64,000 nucleotides of DNA from UBA1479 sp040221095 (GCA_040221095.1 JAVJVP010000008.1:558001-622000), one strand, 5' to 3'. Positions 16,134 through 24,526 are shown, counted from the first letter of the stretch. Made by a program: numbers and translations. The notes: generated by a model from the letters alone, not told the origin.

Positions 16134-17822
16134 TCAGGCACCGACGACCTTGACCGTCTGGTTGTCGGGCACCTTGATGACCTTCTGGTTCTGGATATAG
16201 CCCGATACCAGATCGTAGGCGGGCGGGCCGTCCGTGCCTTCGTTGACCGAGGCCCAGCCGGCGACCACGTACTTCTTCGCCGGATCAATGGCCGCGCCGG
16301 TCTTCAGCGAGGTCATGTTGGAAATGCGCGAACCGATCTTCTTGTTGATGTCGATGGTGTAGGACATGCCGCCGACGCGCACCATGTCGCCGCCCTGCTG
16401 GTAATAGGGATCGGTGTTGAACAGATTGTCGGCCACGTCTTCCAGGATCGTCTTCAGGAATTCGCCGGTCATTTCCGTGCGGTAGACGTTGGGATAGGTG
16501 ATGGCCGTGTGATGGTGCACGTCGTCGACCGTGATCGCCTGCCCGGGCAGCAGCGACGCCCCCCAGCGGAAGCCCGGCGACAACGCGATTTCCGCGTCCC
16601 GTTCGGCCAGCAGCGCCTGGCAGATGACGTCGTCAAAGGTCCCGTTGAAATTGCCCCGGCGGTACAGCAGGTCTTCCGTATGGCCCAGCTCGCGGCTGAT
16701 TTCCGCCATGTGGGGTTCACGGATCTTCTGCACCAATGCCGCCATGTCCTTGTCCGGTTCGATGGCGTCGGAGAACACGGGGATCAGGCGGAATTTGTAA
16801 TCCGTCACCTTTTTGCCATCGACCTTGAGGTCCAGGCGCGACAGGAACTTGCCGTGGCTGCCCGAGGCGATCAGCAGGGTATTGCCGACCTTCACCGGCG
16901 CCGGCAGGGCATCGTGGGTATGGCCGGTCAGGATCACGTCGATGCCGGGCACGCGCGCCGCCAGCTTGCGGTCCACGTCGAAGCCGTTGTGCGACAGCAG
17001 CACGATCAGATCCGCGCCCGCCGCCTGGGCATCGGCGACACGCTTTTTCATGTTGTCCTCGTTGATGCCGAAGGACCAGTTGGGCATCAGATAACGCGGG
17101 TTGGCGATCGGCGTATAGGGGAAGGCCTGGCCGATCACGGCGATCTTGACCCCGCCCTTCTCGAAATACTTGATCGCCTCGAACACGTCTTCCTGCCATT
17201 CCGTGTCACGCACGTTGGACGCCAGGAACGGGAAGTTCAGCTTGTCCTGCAGTTCCTTCACCCGGTCGACGCCGTAGGTGAATTCCCAATGGGCCGTCAT
17301 GGCGTCGATGCCCAGCGCGTTCTGCACATCGACCATGTCGGCGCCGCCGGTCTTCAGCGCGGTATAGGAGCCCTGCCAGGTATCGCCGCCGTCCAGCAGC
17401 AAAGTGTTGTCGGGGCGTTCGGCGCGGATCGCCTTGATCAGGGTCGCCATGCGGTCGACACCGCCGACCTTGCCGTAGGACTTGGCCATGGACGTGAAGT
17501 CCTGGTCGGTCAAGGCGTAGGCTTCCGGCGTGCCCGGGCCGATCCCGTACTTGCCCAGGAAGTCCTTGCCCGTGATGTGCGGCGGCAGACCGCGCACCTC
17601 GCCGACGCCCAGGTTGACCGTCGGTTCGCGGAAATAGATGGGGACGATCTGCGCGTGCATGTCGGTGAAATGCAGCAGGGTCACCTGACCCAGGCTGTCG
17701 AACTGCAACAGATCCTGCTGCGCGACCTTCTGCTTGGCCATGGCCGACCGGAAGTTCAGCGCCGTCGCGGGCAGGGCCGCCGTCGCGGCGGCCAGATGAA
17801 AGAATTCACGCCGACTTAACAC
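16134..17822 (-). CDS. soxB: SoxB, thiosulfohydrolase
   Basis: SoxB hydrolyses the terminal sulfone of SoxYZ-bound intermediates to release sulfate in the periplasm, using a dimanganese centre. The 562-residue protein belongs to the 5'-nucleotidase/metallophosphatase family. A Tat signal SRREFFHLAAATAALP opens it. Metal-binding motifs are HFTDMHAQ, DGGDTWQGS, the SoxB-specific AHWEFTYG, LSHNGFDVD and ILTGHTHDALP. The C-terminal 5'-nucleotidase domain includes ALSPGFRWG. A strong terminator lies just upstream (17876-17921), so soxB may depend on read-through or on a promoter of its own. Confidence 0.97.
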   Translation of the reverse strand: MLSRREFFHLAAATAALPATALNFRSAMAKQKVAQQDLLQFDSLGQVTLLHFTDMHAQIVPIYFREPTVNLGVGEVRGLPPHITGKDFLGKYGIGPGTPEAYALTDQDFTSMAKSYGKVGGVDRMATLIKAIRAERPDNTLLLDGGDTWQGSYTALKTGGADMVDVQNALGIDAMTAHWEFTYGVDRVKELQDKLNFPFLASNVRDTEWQEDVFEAIKYFEKGGVKIAVIGQAFPYTPIANPRYLMPNWSFGINEDNMKKRVADAQAAGADLIVLLSHNGFDVDRKLAARVPGIDVILTGHTHDALPAPVKVGNTLLIASGSHGKFLSRLDLKVDGKKVTDYKFRLIPVFSDAIEPDKDMAALVQKIREPHMAEISRELGHTEDLLYRRGNFNGTFDDVICQALLAERDAEIALSPGFRWGASLLPGQAITVDDVHHHTAITYPNVYRTEMTGEFLKTILEDVADNLFNTDPYYQQGGDMVRVGGMSYTIDINKKIGSRISNMTSLKTGAAIDPAKKYVVAGWASVNEGTDGPPAYDLVSGYIQNQKVIKVPDNQTVKVVGA

Positions 17823-17875
17823 GTTCGTCTCCGCTCAATAATGATTAGATGGGATGTCGAAAAAATCGATAAAGG

Positions 17876-17921
17876 AAAAAAAACGTCCGGAGGATCGGGG
17901 GACACCGTTCCTCCGGACGTT
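17876..17921 (-). terminator. Rho-independent terminator between soxA and soxB
   Basis: On the minus strand a 13-base perfect stem (AACGTCCGGAGGA at 17882-17894 pairing with 17909-17921), with a 14-base loop, is followed by a run of eight T (17876-17883). It lies directly after the soxA stop (17936) and before soxB (17822), so it should end or attenuate the soxXYZA message. Confidence 0.9.
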
Positions 17922-17935
17922 GAACCTGCGTGGTA

Positions 17936-18748
17936 TCAGTTACGCACGGCCGGTGTTTCGACCGGAAGTCCCCGGCCCCGCCACATGACGTAAAGTTCGA
18001 GCGCCAGATACTCGTCGCTGCCGTAACCATAGGCGGACGAGCGCACCTGCTTGTTGCAGCCGCGGAAGCGGCGATGCAGCGAGCCGACGCCGTTCCATTT
18101 CAGGCGGTACACAGGAAAGCCGTTGCCCTGCCCTTCACTAAGGACGTTGGCGCGCAGCTGGGCGCCGGGGAAGTCCTCATGGCAGTGCTTGCAGGCCATG
18201 TCGAGCTGACCGCGGCGCTGGTTGTAGAATTCCTCACCCTTCTTGAAGAAGGGCGCCGCCTCGCCGTCGACCTTGACGCTCATGGGCATGCCCAGGGACT
18301 GATGGCGCACGAACACGGTCATGCCCAGGAGTTCCTTGGATTCGTATTTCCACTCCTTGGCCTTCATGTTGTCCGTGCGGCAGCGGTTGATGCGCTGCTC
18401 CAGGTTTTCCAGATTCTTCTTCTCGGCCACGTATTTGGGATAGCTGACGGCGACACCCTTCATGCTTTCCGGGCCCTTGTGGCAGGATGCGCAGGATTTG
18501 CCCGCCTCGCCGTCGACCTTGTTCCACAGTTCCTCGCCGATTTCGGCCCAGAGCATGCCGGGGTTCTGGAAGTTGTCGTCCTGCATGGCGCGCGTTTCCG
18601 GCGCCGCGTAGGTGTAACCGGACCGCCGGTCCTCGACCTTATAGGCCCCCCAGTTCTTCTTCTCGTCGGCAACGGCGTTCGCCGCCACGCCGGCGGTCAG
18701 GACAAAAGCCAGACCGAAGAGCGCGTATTTGCTTAGATTGATTCCCAT
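17936..18748 (-). CDS. soxA: SoxA, diheme c-type cytochrome (L-cysteine S-thiosulfotransferase subunit)
   Basis: SoxA with SoxX joins thiosulfate to the SoxY cysteine. The 270-residue protein has a signal peptide (cleavage near residue 27). It carries two heme sites, CASCH at 86-90 and CKHCH at 186-190, so it is the diheme form. Cysteines in INRCR (C123) and FRGCNKQVR (C231) match the axial thiolate positions of diheme SoxA; C231 corresponds to the active-site persulfide cysteine. It follows soxZ by 48 bases and is the last gene before a strong terminator. Confidence 0.97.
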   Translation of the reverse strand: MGINLSKYALFGLAFVLTAGVAANAVADEKKNWGAYKVEDRRSGYTYAAPETRAMQDDNFQNPGMLWAEIGEELWNKVDGEAGKSCASCHKGPESMKGVAVSYPKYVAEKKNLENLEQRINRCRTDNMKAKEWKYESKELLGMTVFVRHQSLGMPMSVKVDGEAAPFFKKGEEFYNQRRGQLDMACKHCHEDFPGAQLRANVLSEGQGNGFPVYRLKWNGVGSLHRRFRGCNKQVRSSAYGYGSDEYLALELYVMWRGRGLPVETPAVRN

Positions 18749-18796
18749 TACTCGGATCCCTTTCTCCGCGCTCCTGACATTGTTGTTATTGATGCG

Positions 18797-19123
18797 TCAG
18801 GAGACCGTGATCTTTGCCTTCTTCGTGTATTCGGCGCCGCCGTCTTCGACCCACTTGAATTCGAACTCACCGCTTTCCTCGGCGCGGAAATGGAACGCCA
18901 GGTAGGGGTTGGCCGAAATCGCCGGGTGCCAGTCCGAGGCGAACACCGTCGCGCCGTTGAACTTGCATTCGAAGCGGTTGATGATCTTGCGCGGAATCTT
19001 GTTGCCGTCCTTGCCCTTGCGCTGGCCGGTTTCCATCTTGTGCTCGATCAGAGACTTGATCTCCACGACTTCGCCCTTTTTGGCCGATTTCGGGATGCGC
19101 ACGCGCGGTTTAACGTCTGACAT
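18797..19123 (-). CDS. soxZ: SoxZ, sulfur carrier partner protein
   Basis: A 108-residue protein with no signal peptide of its own, as expected, since it is exported together with the Tat substrate SoxY. Family features are the start KPRVRIP and KGEVVEIKSLIEHKMETG, the central FECKFNGATVF and the end FEFKWVEDGGAEYTKKAKI, forming an immunoglobulin-like beta sandwich. SoxYZ carries the covalently bound sulfur intermediates. It follows soxY by 21 bases. Confidence 0.97.
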   Translation of the reverse strand: MSDVKPRVRIPKSAKKGEVVEIKSLIEHKMETGQRKGKDGNKIPRKIINRFECKFNGATVFASDWHPAISANPYLAFHFRAEESGEFEFKWVEDGGAEYTKKAKITVS

Positions 19124-19144
19124 TTTCTTTCTCCGATGCTCTGA

Positions 19145-19615
19145 TCAGCCGCCGCAGCCGCCGATGGTGACCTTGACCTGCTGCTTGGCCATGTAGACCT
19201 TGCCGTTGCTCATTTCCGCGACGACGACCACGTTCTGCGTGCCCGCCATGCGCATGCGGGTGGAAGCCCGCGCCATGCCCGACTGCGGCGTGAACTGGAA
19301 GCTGGCCACGCTCGGCGTCGGGTTGCCTTCGGCGAACAGATGAACGTTCTTCACGTAATCGTCCTTGGACATCGGGCTGTCGACCTCGAAGGCGACGGGA
19401 ACGGTGTTGCCGTTCTCGGCGATCTGCGGCAGGTCGAGCTTGATCTTGCCTTCTTCCGGCGTGCCCTTGACCAGTTTCTTGATGGCCTCGTCGACCGCCG
19501 CGGCATCGGCATGCGCGCCCGGGGCCAGAAGTCCCGCGGCCACCAGGGTCAGCGCAAAGGCGGACGCGCCCTTGAGTGCCTGTCGCCGCGAGAGGGTGAG
19601 ATGCGTTTCAGTCAT
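19145..19615 (-). CDS. soxY: SoxY, covalent sulfur carrier
   Basis: A 156-residue protein with a Tat signal (SRRQALKGASAFALTL) and the diagnostic C-terminal swinging arm VTIGGCGG, whose single cysteine carries the sulfur substrate through the cycle. The mature domain is an immunoglobulin-like fold (PVAFEVDSPMSKDDYVKNVHLFAEGNPTP). It is placed between soxX and soxZ in the standard order, and no cysteine other than the arm residue is present in the mature protein. Confidence 0.98.
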   Translation of the reverse strand: MTETHLTLSRRQALKGASAFALTLVAAGLLAPGAHADAAAVDEAIKKLVKGTPEEGKIKLDLPQIAENGNTVPVAFEVDSPMSKDDYVKNVHLFAEGNPTPSVASFQFTPQSGMARASTRMRMAGTQNVVVVAEMSNGKVYMAKQQVKVTIGGCGG

Positions 19616-19674
19616 TTTTCTTCAGTCCTTGTTACAGAAAATCAAGATATCTGCGCCGTGTCACCAGGCGCGGC

Positions 19675-20148
19675 CTATTCCTTCAAAGTCGCCAGATAGG
19701 CGAGCAGATCTTCGACCTGCTGGGCTTCCAGAATCGACTTGCCGGCAAATTTCTTGAGCACCCGGTGAAACCCTTCCGACTTGTAGAAAGAGGGCATGAT
19801 GGTGTCCGGGTTCACCGCCTTGGGATCGACCACGCGCAGGCGCATCTCGGCCACGGAATAGCGCGAGGCGACACCGTCGAGCGGCGGGCCAAGCTCGCCG
19901 TGGAACGGCTGTTCCTTCATGGCTTCCAGCTTGTGACAGGCCAGGCAGTTGCCGAGCTTGCGGTTCGAGAAGATCCCCTTGCCCTTGACCGCGTCACCGG
20001 CTTCCTTGGTCAGCGGGTCCTTCATTTCGGTCATGGCCGCGACTTCGACCGTGCCCGCGGAGACCGGCTGGGCACAGACCGCCGCCAGTGCCAGAACCGC
20101 GCCACCGGCCACCGCCGCCACGAATGGTGTCGTATATTTCTTGGACAT
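19675..20148 (-). CDS. soxX: SoxX, monoheme c-type cytochrome
   Basis: SoxX receives electrons from the SoxA active site. The 157-residue protein has a signal peptide (about 31 residues), one heme site CLACH at 68-72 and a probable axial Met in DTIMPSFY (M119). The start at 20146-20148 is preceded by GGGGAACAGG; an upstream in-frame extension to 20331 crosses the AT-rich promoter and is not credible. It is first in soxXYZA, with a promoter in the 229 bases after soxS. Confidence 0.96.
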   Translation of the reverse strand: MSKKYTTPFVAAVAGGAVLALAAVCAQPVSAGTVEVAAMTEMKDPLTKEAGDAVKGKGIFSNRKLGNCLACHKLEAMKEQPFHGELGPPLDGVASRYSVAEMRLRVVDPKAVNPDTIMPSFYKSEGFHRVLKKFAGKSILEAQQVEDLLAYLATLKE

Positions 20149-20250
20149 ACCTGTTCCCCAACGTTGTCGCCGGTTCAGGGGGCGGCAAAATCCCGCCCCG
20201 ATCACGGCTGTTAGCTTTCTATGGGCGTTTCCGCCTTCTTCCATGCGGCA

Positions 20251-20277
20251 ATCATATTCATAAAAAAATATATGTAT
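20251..20277. promoter_or_regulatory. AT-rich candidate operator/promoter of the soxXYZA operon
   Basis: Read on the minus strand this is ATACAT-N12-GAATATGAT, including ATAT-N8-GAAT. It lies about 105 bases upstream of the soxX start and shares its first ten bases (ATACATATAT) and the ACAT-to-GAAT spacing with the element before the DsrE-like gene. It is the most AT-rich spot in the interval. Confidence 0.45.
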
Positions 20278-20362
20278 CAAGTTTGAAAGCCGCTGGAACT
20301 CTATAAATACCCAAAATGGGCCGCCGGTCACCCCCCAGCTTGCGGGTGGCGGGAATCCGCGG

Positions 20363-20388
20363 GTCCCGGCAGCATCCTCAGCCGGGAC
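20363..20388 (-). other. Hairpin overlapping the soxS stop codon
   Basis: GTCCCGGC at 20363-20370 pairs perfectly with GCCGGGAC at 20381-20388 around a 10-base loop that contains the soxS stop codon. There is no T run after it on the minus strand, so it is not a classic terminator. It could protect the 3' end or modulate read-through from soxS into soxXYZA. Confidence 0.4.
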
Positions 20389-20794
20389 AGGGGCGGCGCA
20401 GCTTTTTCAGGTCACGGCCGAGCAGGCTCCAGAAAAAATCCTCGCCCGGATAGCCGGTCAGGCGGCCGACTTCCCGTCCATCCTCGACCAGCACGAAGGT
20501 CGGCGTATAGACGACGCCCCTGATATGGGCCAGATCGTCCGGCCGCGGATCGTGGATATCGACGCGGCGCAGCGGCGCGCATTTGGATTCCGCCGTGTTC
20601 GGATAAACGGGGCCGATCTCGGCGTTGAAGCGTTCGCACCATTCGCAGGTGTCGCTTTCAAACAGCACCAATTCCGCCGCCGACGCCGCCGTTGACCCCA
20701 TCACGATACCCGCCCACAACAGGGCCGGCAGGATGCTCCGCGGGATCGATAAGGCGGGCAGAATGCCCGCGCCGCCGGGTGAGGTGCTTTTCAT
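20378..20794 (-). CDS. soxS: SoxS-like periplasmic thioredoxin
   Basis: A 138-residue protein with an N-terminal membrane or signal segment (about residues 20-40) and a short thioredoxin-fold domain with active site CEWC at residues 50-53 (FESDTCEWCERFNAEIGPVYP), a cis-Pro region YTPTFVLVEDG and the end TGYPGEDFFWSLL. In Paracoccus-type systems SoxS reactivates SoxY by reducing blocked forms. It is divergent from soxF (starts 68 bases apart) and upstream of soxXYZA in the same direction. The symbol is by fold and position. Confidence 0.85.
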   Translation of the reverse strand: MKSTSPGGAGILPALSIPRSILPALLWAGIVMGSTAASAAELVLFESDTCEWCERFNAEIGPVYPNTAESKCAPLRRVDIHDPRPDDLAHIRGVVYTPTFVLVEDGREVGRLTGYPGEDFFWSLLGRDLKKLRRPCPG

Positions 20795-20862
20795 GGGCCG
20801 GGATTAGAGCCATGATGCGCGGCCCGGCGCAAGCCGAGACCCTTGCTGAAAGGACATTGTCC

Positions 20863-22131
20863 ATGATTTCCGGCTGGACCCGTCGCACCGTCCTCGGCCT
20901 GATCGCCGCCGCCCCGGCGCTGACCCTGCCGGGAATCGCGCGGGCCAAGGAGGGGCGCGTCGTGGTCGTCGGCGGCGGCTTCGGCGGCAGCGCCGCCGCG
21001 CGGAGGATCAAGCAACTGGCGCCCGGGGTAGAGGTCACCCTGATCGCGCGGGACACGTCCTTCGTCTGCTGCCCCGGCAGCAACACGGTGATCGGCGGGT
21101 TTGGGCGCATCGAGGATCAGACCGTCGGTTACGGCGCCCTGGCCCGGGACGGCGTCACCGTGGTCACCGGCCTGGCCGAAGCCGTCGATACGGGGGCGCG
21201 GCGTCTGCGCCTCGCCGACGGGTCGATCCTGCCCTATGACAAACTGGTGCTGTCGCCCGGCATCGGGTTTTACTGGGACGAGGTCGAGGGCGTTTCCGCC
21301 GCCACGGCGGACCGGATTCCCCATGCCTGGCAAGCGGGGGAGCAGACCCTGCTGCTGCGCCGCCAGCTGGAAGCCATGCCCGACGGCGGCCTGTTCGCCC
21401 TGGCTGCCCCAGTCGGGCCCCTGCGCTGCCCGCCAGCGGTCGGCGAGCGGGTCAGCCTGATCGCCCATTACTTCAAGACCACGAAGCCCAAGTCCAAGAT
21501 CATCGTGTTCGACGCCAAATCCAAGTTCGCCCTGCAGCCGCTGTTCCAAGAAGCCTGGGCGGCGCTCTATCCCGGCATGATCGACTACCGGCTGGCGGAA
21601 AACGACGGCATCGTGCGCGCCATCGACCCGGAAACGCGGACCGTATCAACGGACTTCGCCGACGTGACCGCCGATGTGGTCAATTTCATTCCGCGCCAGC
21701 GCGCCGGCGACATCGCCCTGGCCGCCGGCACGGCGGATGAAACGGGCTGGTGCCCGGTCGACCCCACGACCTTCGCCTCGACCCTTGTGCCCCACGTCCA
21801 TGTCATCGGCGACGCCGCCTTCGCCCCGCCCCTGCCCAAGGCGGCGGCGGCGGCGGTCAGCGTCGCGGAAACCTGCGCCCGGGCCATCGTCCGCGACCTG
21901 ACCCAGGCCGACATGGCCGAACCGCGCTGGCATGCAGGCTGTTTTTCCCTGGCCGCCCCCCGTCACGGATTCGAGGCCAGCACCGATTTTCATCTGGTGA
22001 ACGGACAGGTCGCCGTCGACGAAGCGACCCTGCGGCGCACGCTCGAGGGGGCCTCGGCAGAGGACCTGCAGGCCGGCGCCGACAAGGCTGAAATCTGGCT
22101 GCGCGGGATCATGGGGCAGGTCTGGGGCTGA
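20863..22131 (+). CDS. soxF: SoxF/FccB-type flavoprotein (flavocytochrome c sulfide dehydrogenase subunit)
   Basis: A 422-residue exported FAD protein that oxidises sulfide. A Tat-like signal (WTRRTVLGLIAAAPA) precedes the dinucleotide-binding motif VVVVGGGFGGSAAA (33-46). Cysteines of the redox-active disulfide are visible in GPLRCPPAVGER and GWCPVDPTTF, with ANVIGDAAF-like VHVIGDAAFAPPLPK for the second FAD motif. SFVCCPGSN replaces the usual single-Cys loop. The ATG at 20863 has GAAAGGA about 8 bases upstream. The cytochrome partner (SoxE/FccA) is not adjacent and I do not find it in the window. Confidence 0.92.
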   Translation: MISGWTRRTVLGLIAAAPALTLPGIARAKEGRVVVVGGGFGGSAAARRIKQLAPGVEVTLIARDTSFVCCPGSNTVIGGFGRIEDQTVGYGALARDGVTVVTGLAEAVDTGARRLRLADGSILPYDKLVLSPGIGFYWDEVEGVSAATADRIPHAWQAGEQTLLLRRQLEAMPDGGLFALAAPVGPLRCPPAVGERVSLIAHYFKTTKPKSKIIVFDAKSKFALQPLFQEAWAALYPGMIDYRLAENDGIVRAIDPETRTVSTDFADVTADVVNFIPRQRAGDIALAAGTADETGWCPVDPTTFASTLVPHVHVIGDAAFAPPLPKAAAAAVSVAETCARAIVRDLTQADMAEPRWHAGCFSLAAPRHGFEASTDFHLVNGQVAVDEATLRRTLEGASAEDLQAGADKAEIWLRGIMGQVWG

Positions 22132-22169
22132 CCGAGGCGGCGGCGCCAGACCATCGGCCGGAACACCGA

Positions 22170-22194
22170 ATACATATATGATTTATTGAATGTG
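22170..22194. promoter_or_regulatory. AT-rich candidate operator upstream of the DsrE-like gene
   Basis: ATACATATAT followed by GAATGTG, with ACAT-N12-GAAT and ATAT-N8-GAAT spacing, lies between soxF (stop 22131) and the DsrE-like start (22274). Its similarity to the soxX element suggests shared control and a separate promoter for this gene. Confidence 0.45.
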
Positions 22195-22273
22195 AATGAA
22201 AGGTGTGGAATCCTGTCCTTGTCGGCGCCCAGAATAGGGTTGCGCCTTAAACTACAAAAACGTGGAGGAAATA

Positions 22274-22735
22274 ATGAAGGTACTCACCAGCATGTTGACG
22301 GCGCTTGCCGTCCTTGGGGTCGTTCTTGCCGGATCGATCAAGGCCGACGCCGCCGAGCGTTATGGCAAGCAGAAGGTCGTCTATCACATCAATTACGACG
22401 GCGGCGAAACGGACAAGAAATACCGCGGCGCCCTGCGTAACATTCAGAATCACATCAACGCCGTCGGGGCGGAAAACATGGAAATCATGGTCGTCCTCCA
22501 TGGCAACGGCCTGGGCGTTCTGAAGAACGCCAAGGCGAACGAAAAGCTGAAGGGCCAGGTCGTCAGCCTGAAGGCGCAGAACGTGAAATTCAACGTCTGC
22601 AACAACACCCTGAAGGGCCGCAAGATCGACTATGAAAAGGATCTTCTGGAAGTCTTCCCGGAAGACATCGTGCCGTCGGGCGTGGCCGAGCTTTCCCGCC
22701 TGCAGCAGATGGGGTTCACCTATATCAAGCCGTAA
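22274..22735 (+). CDS. Exported DsrE/DsrF-like protein
   Basis: A 153-residue protein with a signal peptide (cleavage near KADA, residue 26) followed by a DsrE-like domain: KVVYHINYDGG, a helix with NIQNHINAVG, MEIMVVLHGNGL, and a single conserved cysteine C109 in FNVCNNTLKGR. Cytoplasmic DsrE proteins relay persulfide sulfur; exported versions occur in sox clusters and could bind or traffic sulfane sulfur in the periplasm. GGAGGAA at 22264-22270 fixes the start at 22274. It lies downstream of soxF, with its own AT-rich upstream element and a strong terminator after it. Confidence 0.88.
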   Translation: MKVLTSMLTALAVLGVVLAGSIKADAAERYGKQKVVYHINYDGGETDKKYRGALRNIQNHINAVGAENMEIMVVLHGNGLGVLKNAKANEKLKGQVVSLKAQNVKFNVCNNTLKGRKIDYEKDLLEVFPEDIVPSGVAELSRLQQMGFTYIKP

Positions 22736-22778
22736 CCGGCCCTGTCCTTGAAGTCTCTCCCTCCCCCAAAACCTGACC

Positions 22779-22812
22779 AGGGGCCGCGCCGATCGGGTGC
22801 GGCCCCTTTTTT
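22779..22812 (+). terminator. Rho-independent terminator after the DsrE-like gene
   Basis: AGGGGCCGC pairs with GCGGCCCCT around a short GATCGG-containing loop and is followed by a run of T (to 22812). It lies 44 bases after the DsrE-like stop and just before the end of the convergent spermidine-synthase-like gene. Confidence 0.9.
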
Positions 22813-22829
22813 ACGGCAGCGGGAAAACC

Positions 22830-24362
22830 TCAAATGTCCGGAGCGCGCAGCAGCCGCGACAGCAGGCGTTCGACCGGCGCGTGGTCGTCGGTCAGCACCG
22901 GCGGGCGGGCCGCCGCAAGACGGCGGTCCAGATCGCCGTCCGGCCAGCGCACCCAGGTCCGCGCCAGGCCGCGCAGGGACGACAGGCGCGTTTCCGGCGT
23001 CGGCCGCGCCGAGGCCAGGACGATGAAGGTGACACGCCCGGTCTCGTCCATTTCGTCGAGCGACTTCCACACCTCGACGGCGGGAAAATCCAGACGCAAG
23101 GTCTTGATCAGGGCGAACAGGAAACGCGGATCGTTTCCCAGATCGACCACGTTGACCGCATAGAAACCCCCTTCGGCCAGACGCGCCGCCAACTCGCCAT
23201 GGAATTCCCGGGTCACCAGATGCGCCGGCACGGCGATGTCGTGAAAGGCGTCGCCGAACACCACGTCGAATTGCTCTGACGGATCCAGGGCCGTGAGCGC
23301 CCGGCGCGCGTCCTGGTGCAGGATGCGCAGGTTCGGGTCGGCGGGGTCGAGCCACATGCGGTCCGCCGCCGCCTGGGTCACGGCGGGGTCCAGTTCGGCC
23401 ACGGTCATCTTCATGTTCGGGTGAAGCCGCGCCCAGGCGCGCGGCAGGGTATAGCCGCCGCCGCCGATGAAATAGGCCCGCGGGTTTCCGCTTCCCGCCA
23501 GACGCAGGTCCGCGACCTCGTCCACGAAATGGACATAGGGGCTGTACAGCAGCGCCGGGTCGTCACGGTCGTTGATGGAATGGACCAGATGGTCGAGCAC
23601 CATCAGACGGCTGGGCCGCCCGCTCATGCCGGAGAAATCGTCGAAACGGATGCAGAAGTAGTCGCTTTCCACCTGACAGGGCGAGCGGTAGGCGGCGAGC
23701 GTCGTGCCCCAGGCCGCAAGCCCGGCCCCCGGCAGCACCAGCACCGCCAGGACCGCCGCCCAGCGCCGCGACCATACGGCGAAGCCGGCGGCCAGGGCAG
23801 CGTAGAGCACGGCGACGGCGATCACCGTCCCCGTCGCCCCGACCCAGGATATGAACAGATAGCCGGCGGCCAGGGTGCCGAAGATGCTGCCGGCGGCACC
23901 GGCGGCGAACATGCGGCCCAACACCCGCCCGGCCTGATCGGGCTCGGCGTCGATGGCCAGCTTGGTAGCCAGGGGCGAGACGATGCCGACGAACAGGGAC
24001 GGCAGCAGGAACAGCACCGCCGTCAGCACCACCACCGCCGTGACGGCGCCCAGCCCGCCCGACAGAAGCGGCCCCGACACCAGGCGCAGCAGCGGCAGCG
24101 ACGCCAGGGTGGCCACGGCGGCGGCGGCCAGGGCCAGGGCCGTGCGGCGCACGCCCTCCTGATGCCCGACCGTGGGTCCGGCCAGGCGGCCGCCCAGCCA
24201 ATGCCCGGCCGACAACCCGGCGAGAACGATGGCGATGATCGCGGTCCAGGTATATAGCGACATGCCCACATAGGGGGCGATCAGGCGCGCGGCGACGATC
24301 TCCAGAACCAAAGCCCCGGCGGCGGTCAGGAACACGGCGGCGGTAAAGGCAAAGGCGGTCAT
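22830..24362 (-). CDS. Membrane protein with fused spermidine-synthase-like domain
   Basis: A 510-residue two-part protein. The N-terminal half has multiple membrane segments (GALVLEIVAARLIAPYVGMSLYTWTAIIAIVLAGLSAGHWLGGRLA is a hallmark start, here in parts). The C-terminal half is a Rossmann methyltransferase-like spermidine synthase fold (FIGGGGYTLPRA, VAELDPAVTQAA, LRILHQDARRAL, FDVVFGDAFHDIAVP). Whether it makes a polyamine is unknown; the DAFHD motif differs from classic DSTDP, so activity is doubtful. ATG at 24360-24362 has AGGGGA 6 bases upstream. It is convergent with the DsrE-like gene and divergent from the sulfur permease. Confidence 0.88.
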   Translation of the reverse strand: MTAFAFTAAVFLTAAGALVLEIVAARLIAPYVGMSLYTWTAIIAIVLAGLSAGHWLGGRLAGPTVGHQEGVRRTALALAAAAVATLASLPLLRLVSGPLLSGGLGAVTAVVVLTAVLFLLPSLFVGIVSPLATKLAIDAEPDQAGRVLGRMFAAGAAGSIFGTLAAGYLFISWVGATGTVIAVAVLYAALAAGFAVWSRRWAAVLAVLVLPGAGLAAWGTTLAAYRSPCQVESDYFCIRFDDFSGMSGRPSRLMVLDHLVHSINDRDDPALLYSPYVHFVDEVADLRLAGSGNPRAYFIGGGGYTLPRAWARLHPNMKMTVAELDPAVTQAAADRMWLDPADPNLRILHQDARRALTALDPSEQFDVVFGDAFHDIAVPAHLVTREFHGELAARLAEGGFYAVNVVDLGNDPRFLFALIKTLRLDFPAVEVWKSLDEMDETGRVTFIVLASARPTPETRLSSLRGLARTWVRWPDGDLDRRLAAARPPVLTDDHAPVERLLSRLLRAPDI

Positions 24363-24502
24363 CGGCGTCCCCTGGATCGGCGGGCCGGACCCGACATCCG
24401 GCGCACGGCGGTTGTACCATGATGTGCCCAGGGGAAAAGCCCGGATTCCCGCGACCGGCGCGATCCGCCTATTGTACACAAGTTGTGTGAAATATAATTA
24501 AA

Positions 24503-24526
24503 TCACATATATTTTTGTGAATATAA
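24503..24526. promoter_or_regulatory. AT-rich inverted repeat upstream of the sulfur permease gene
   Basis: TCACA-N8-TGTGA forms a perfect 5-base inverted repeat, followed by GAATATAA. ATAT-N8-GAAT is also present. It lies about 82 bases before the start at 24608, in the AT-rich divergent promoter region, and resembles the elements before soxX and the DsrE-like gene. Confidence 0.45.

Noticed and set aside
15483..17819. 778-residue open frame on the plus strand
   Set aside because: It is the antisense of soxB and part of ccdA. Its translation is Arg/Gly/His/Gln-rich with no domain, typical of a GC-rich shadow frame.
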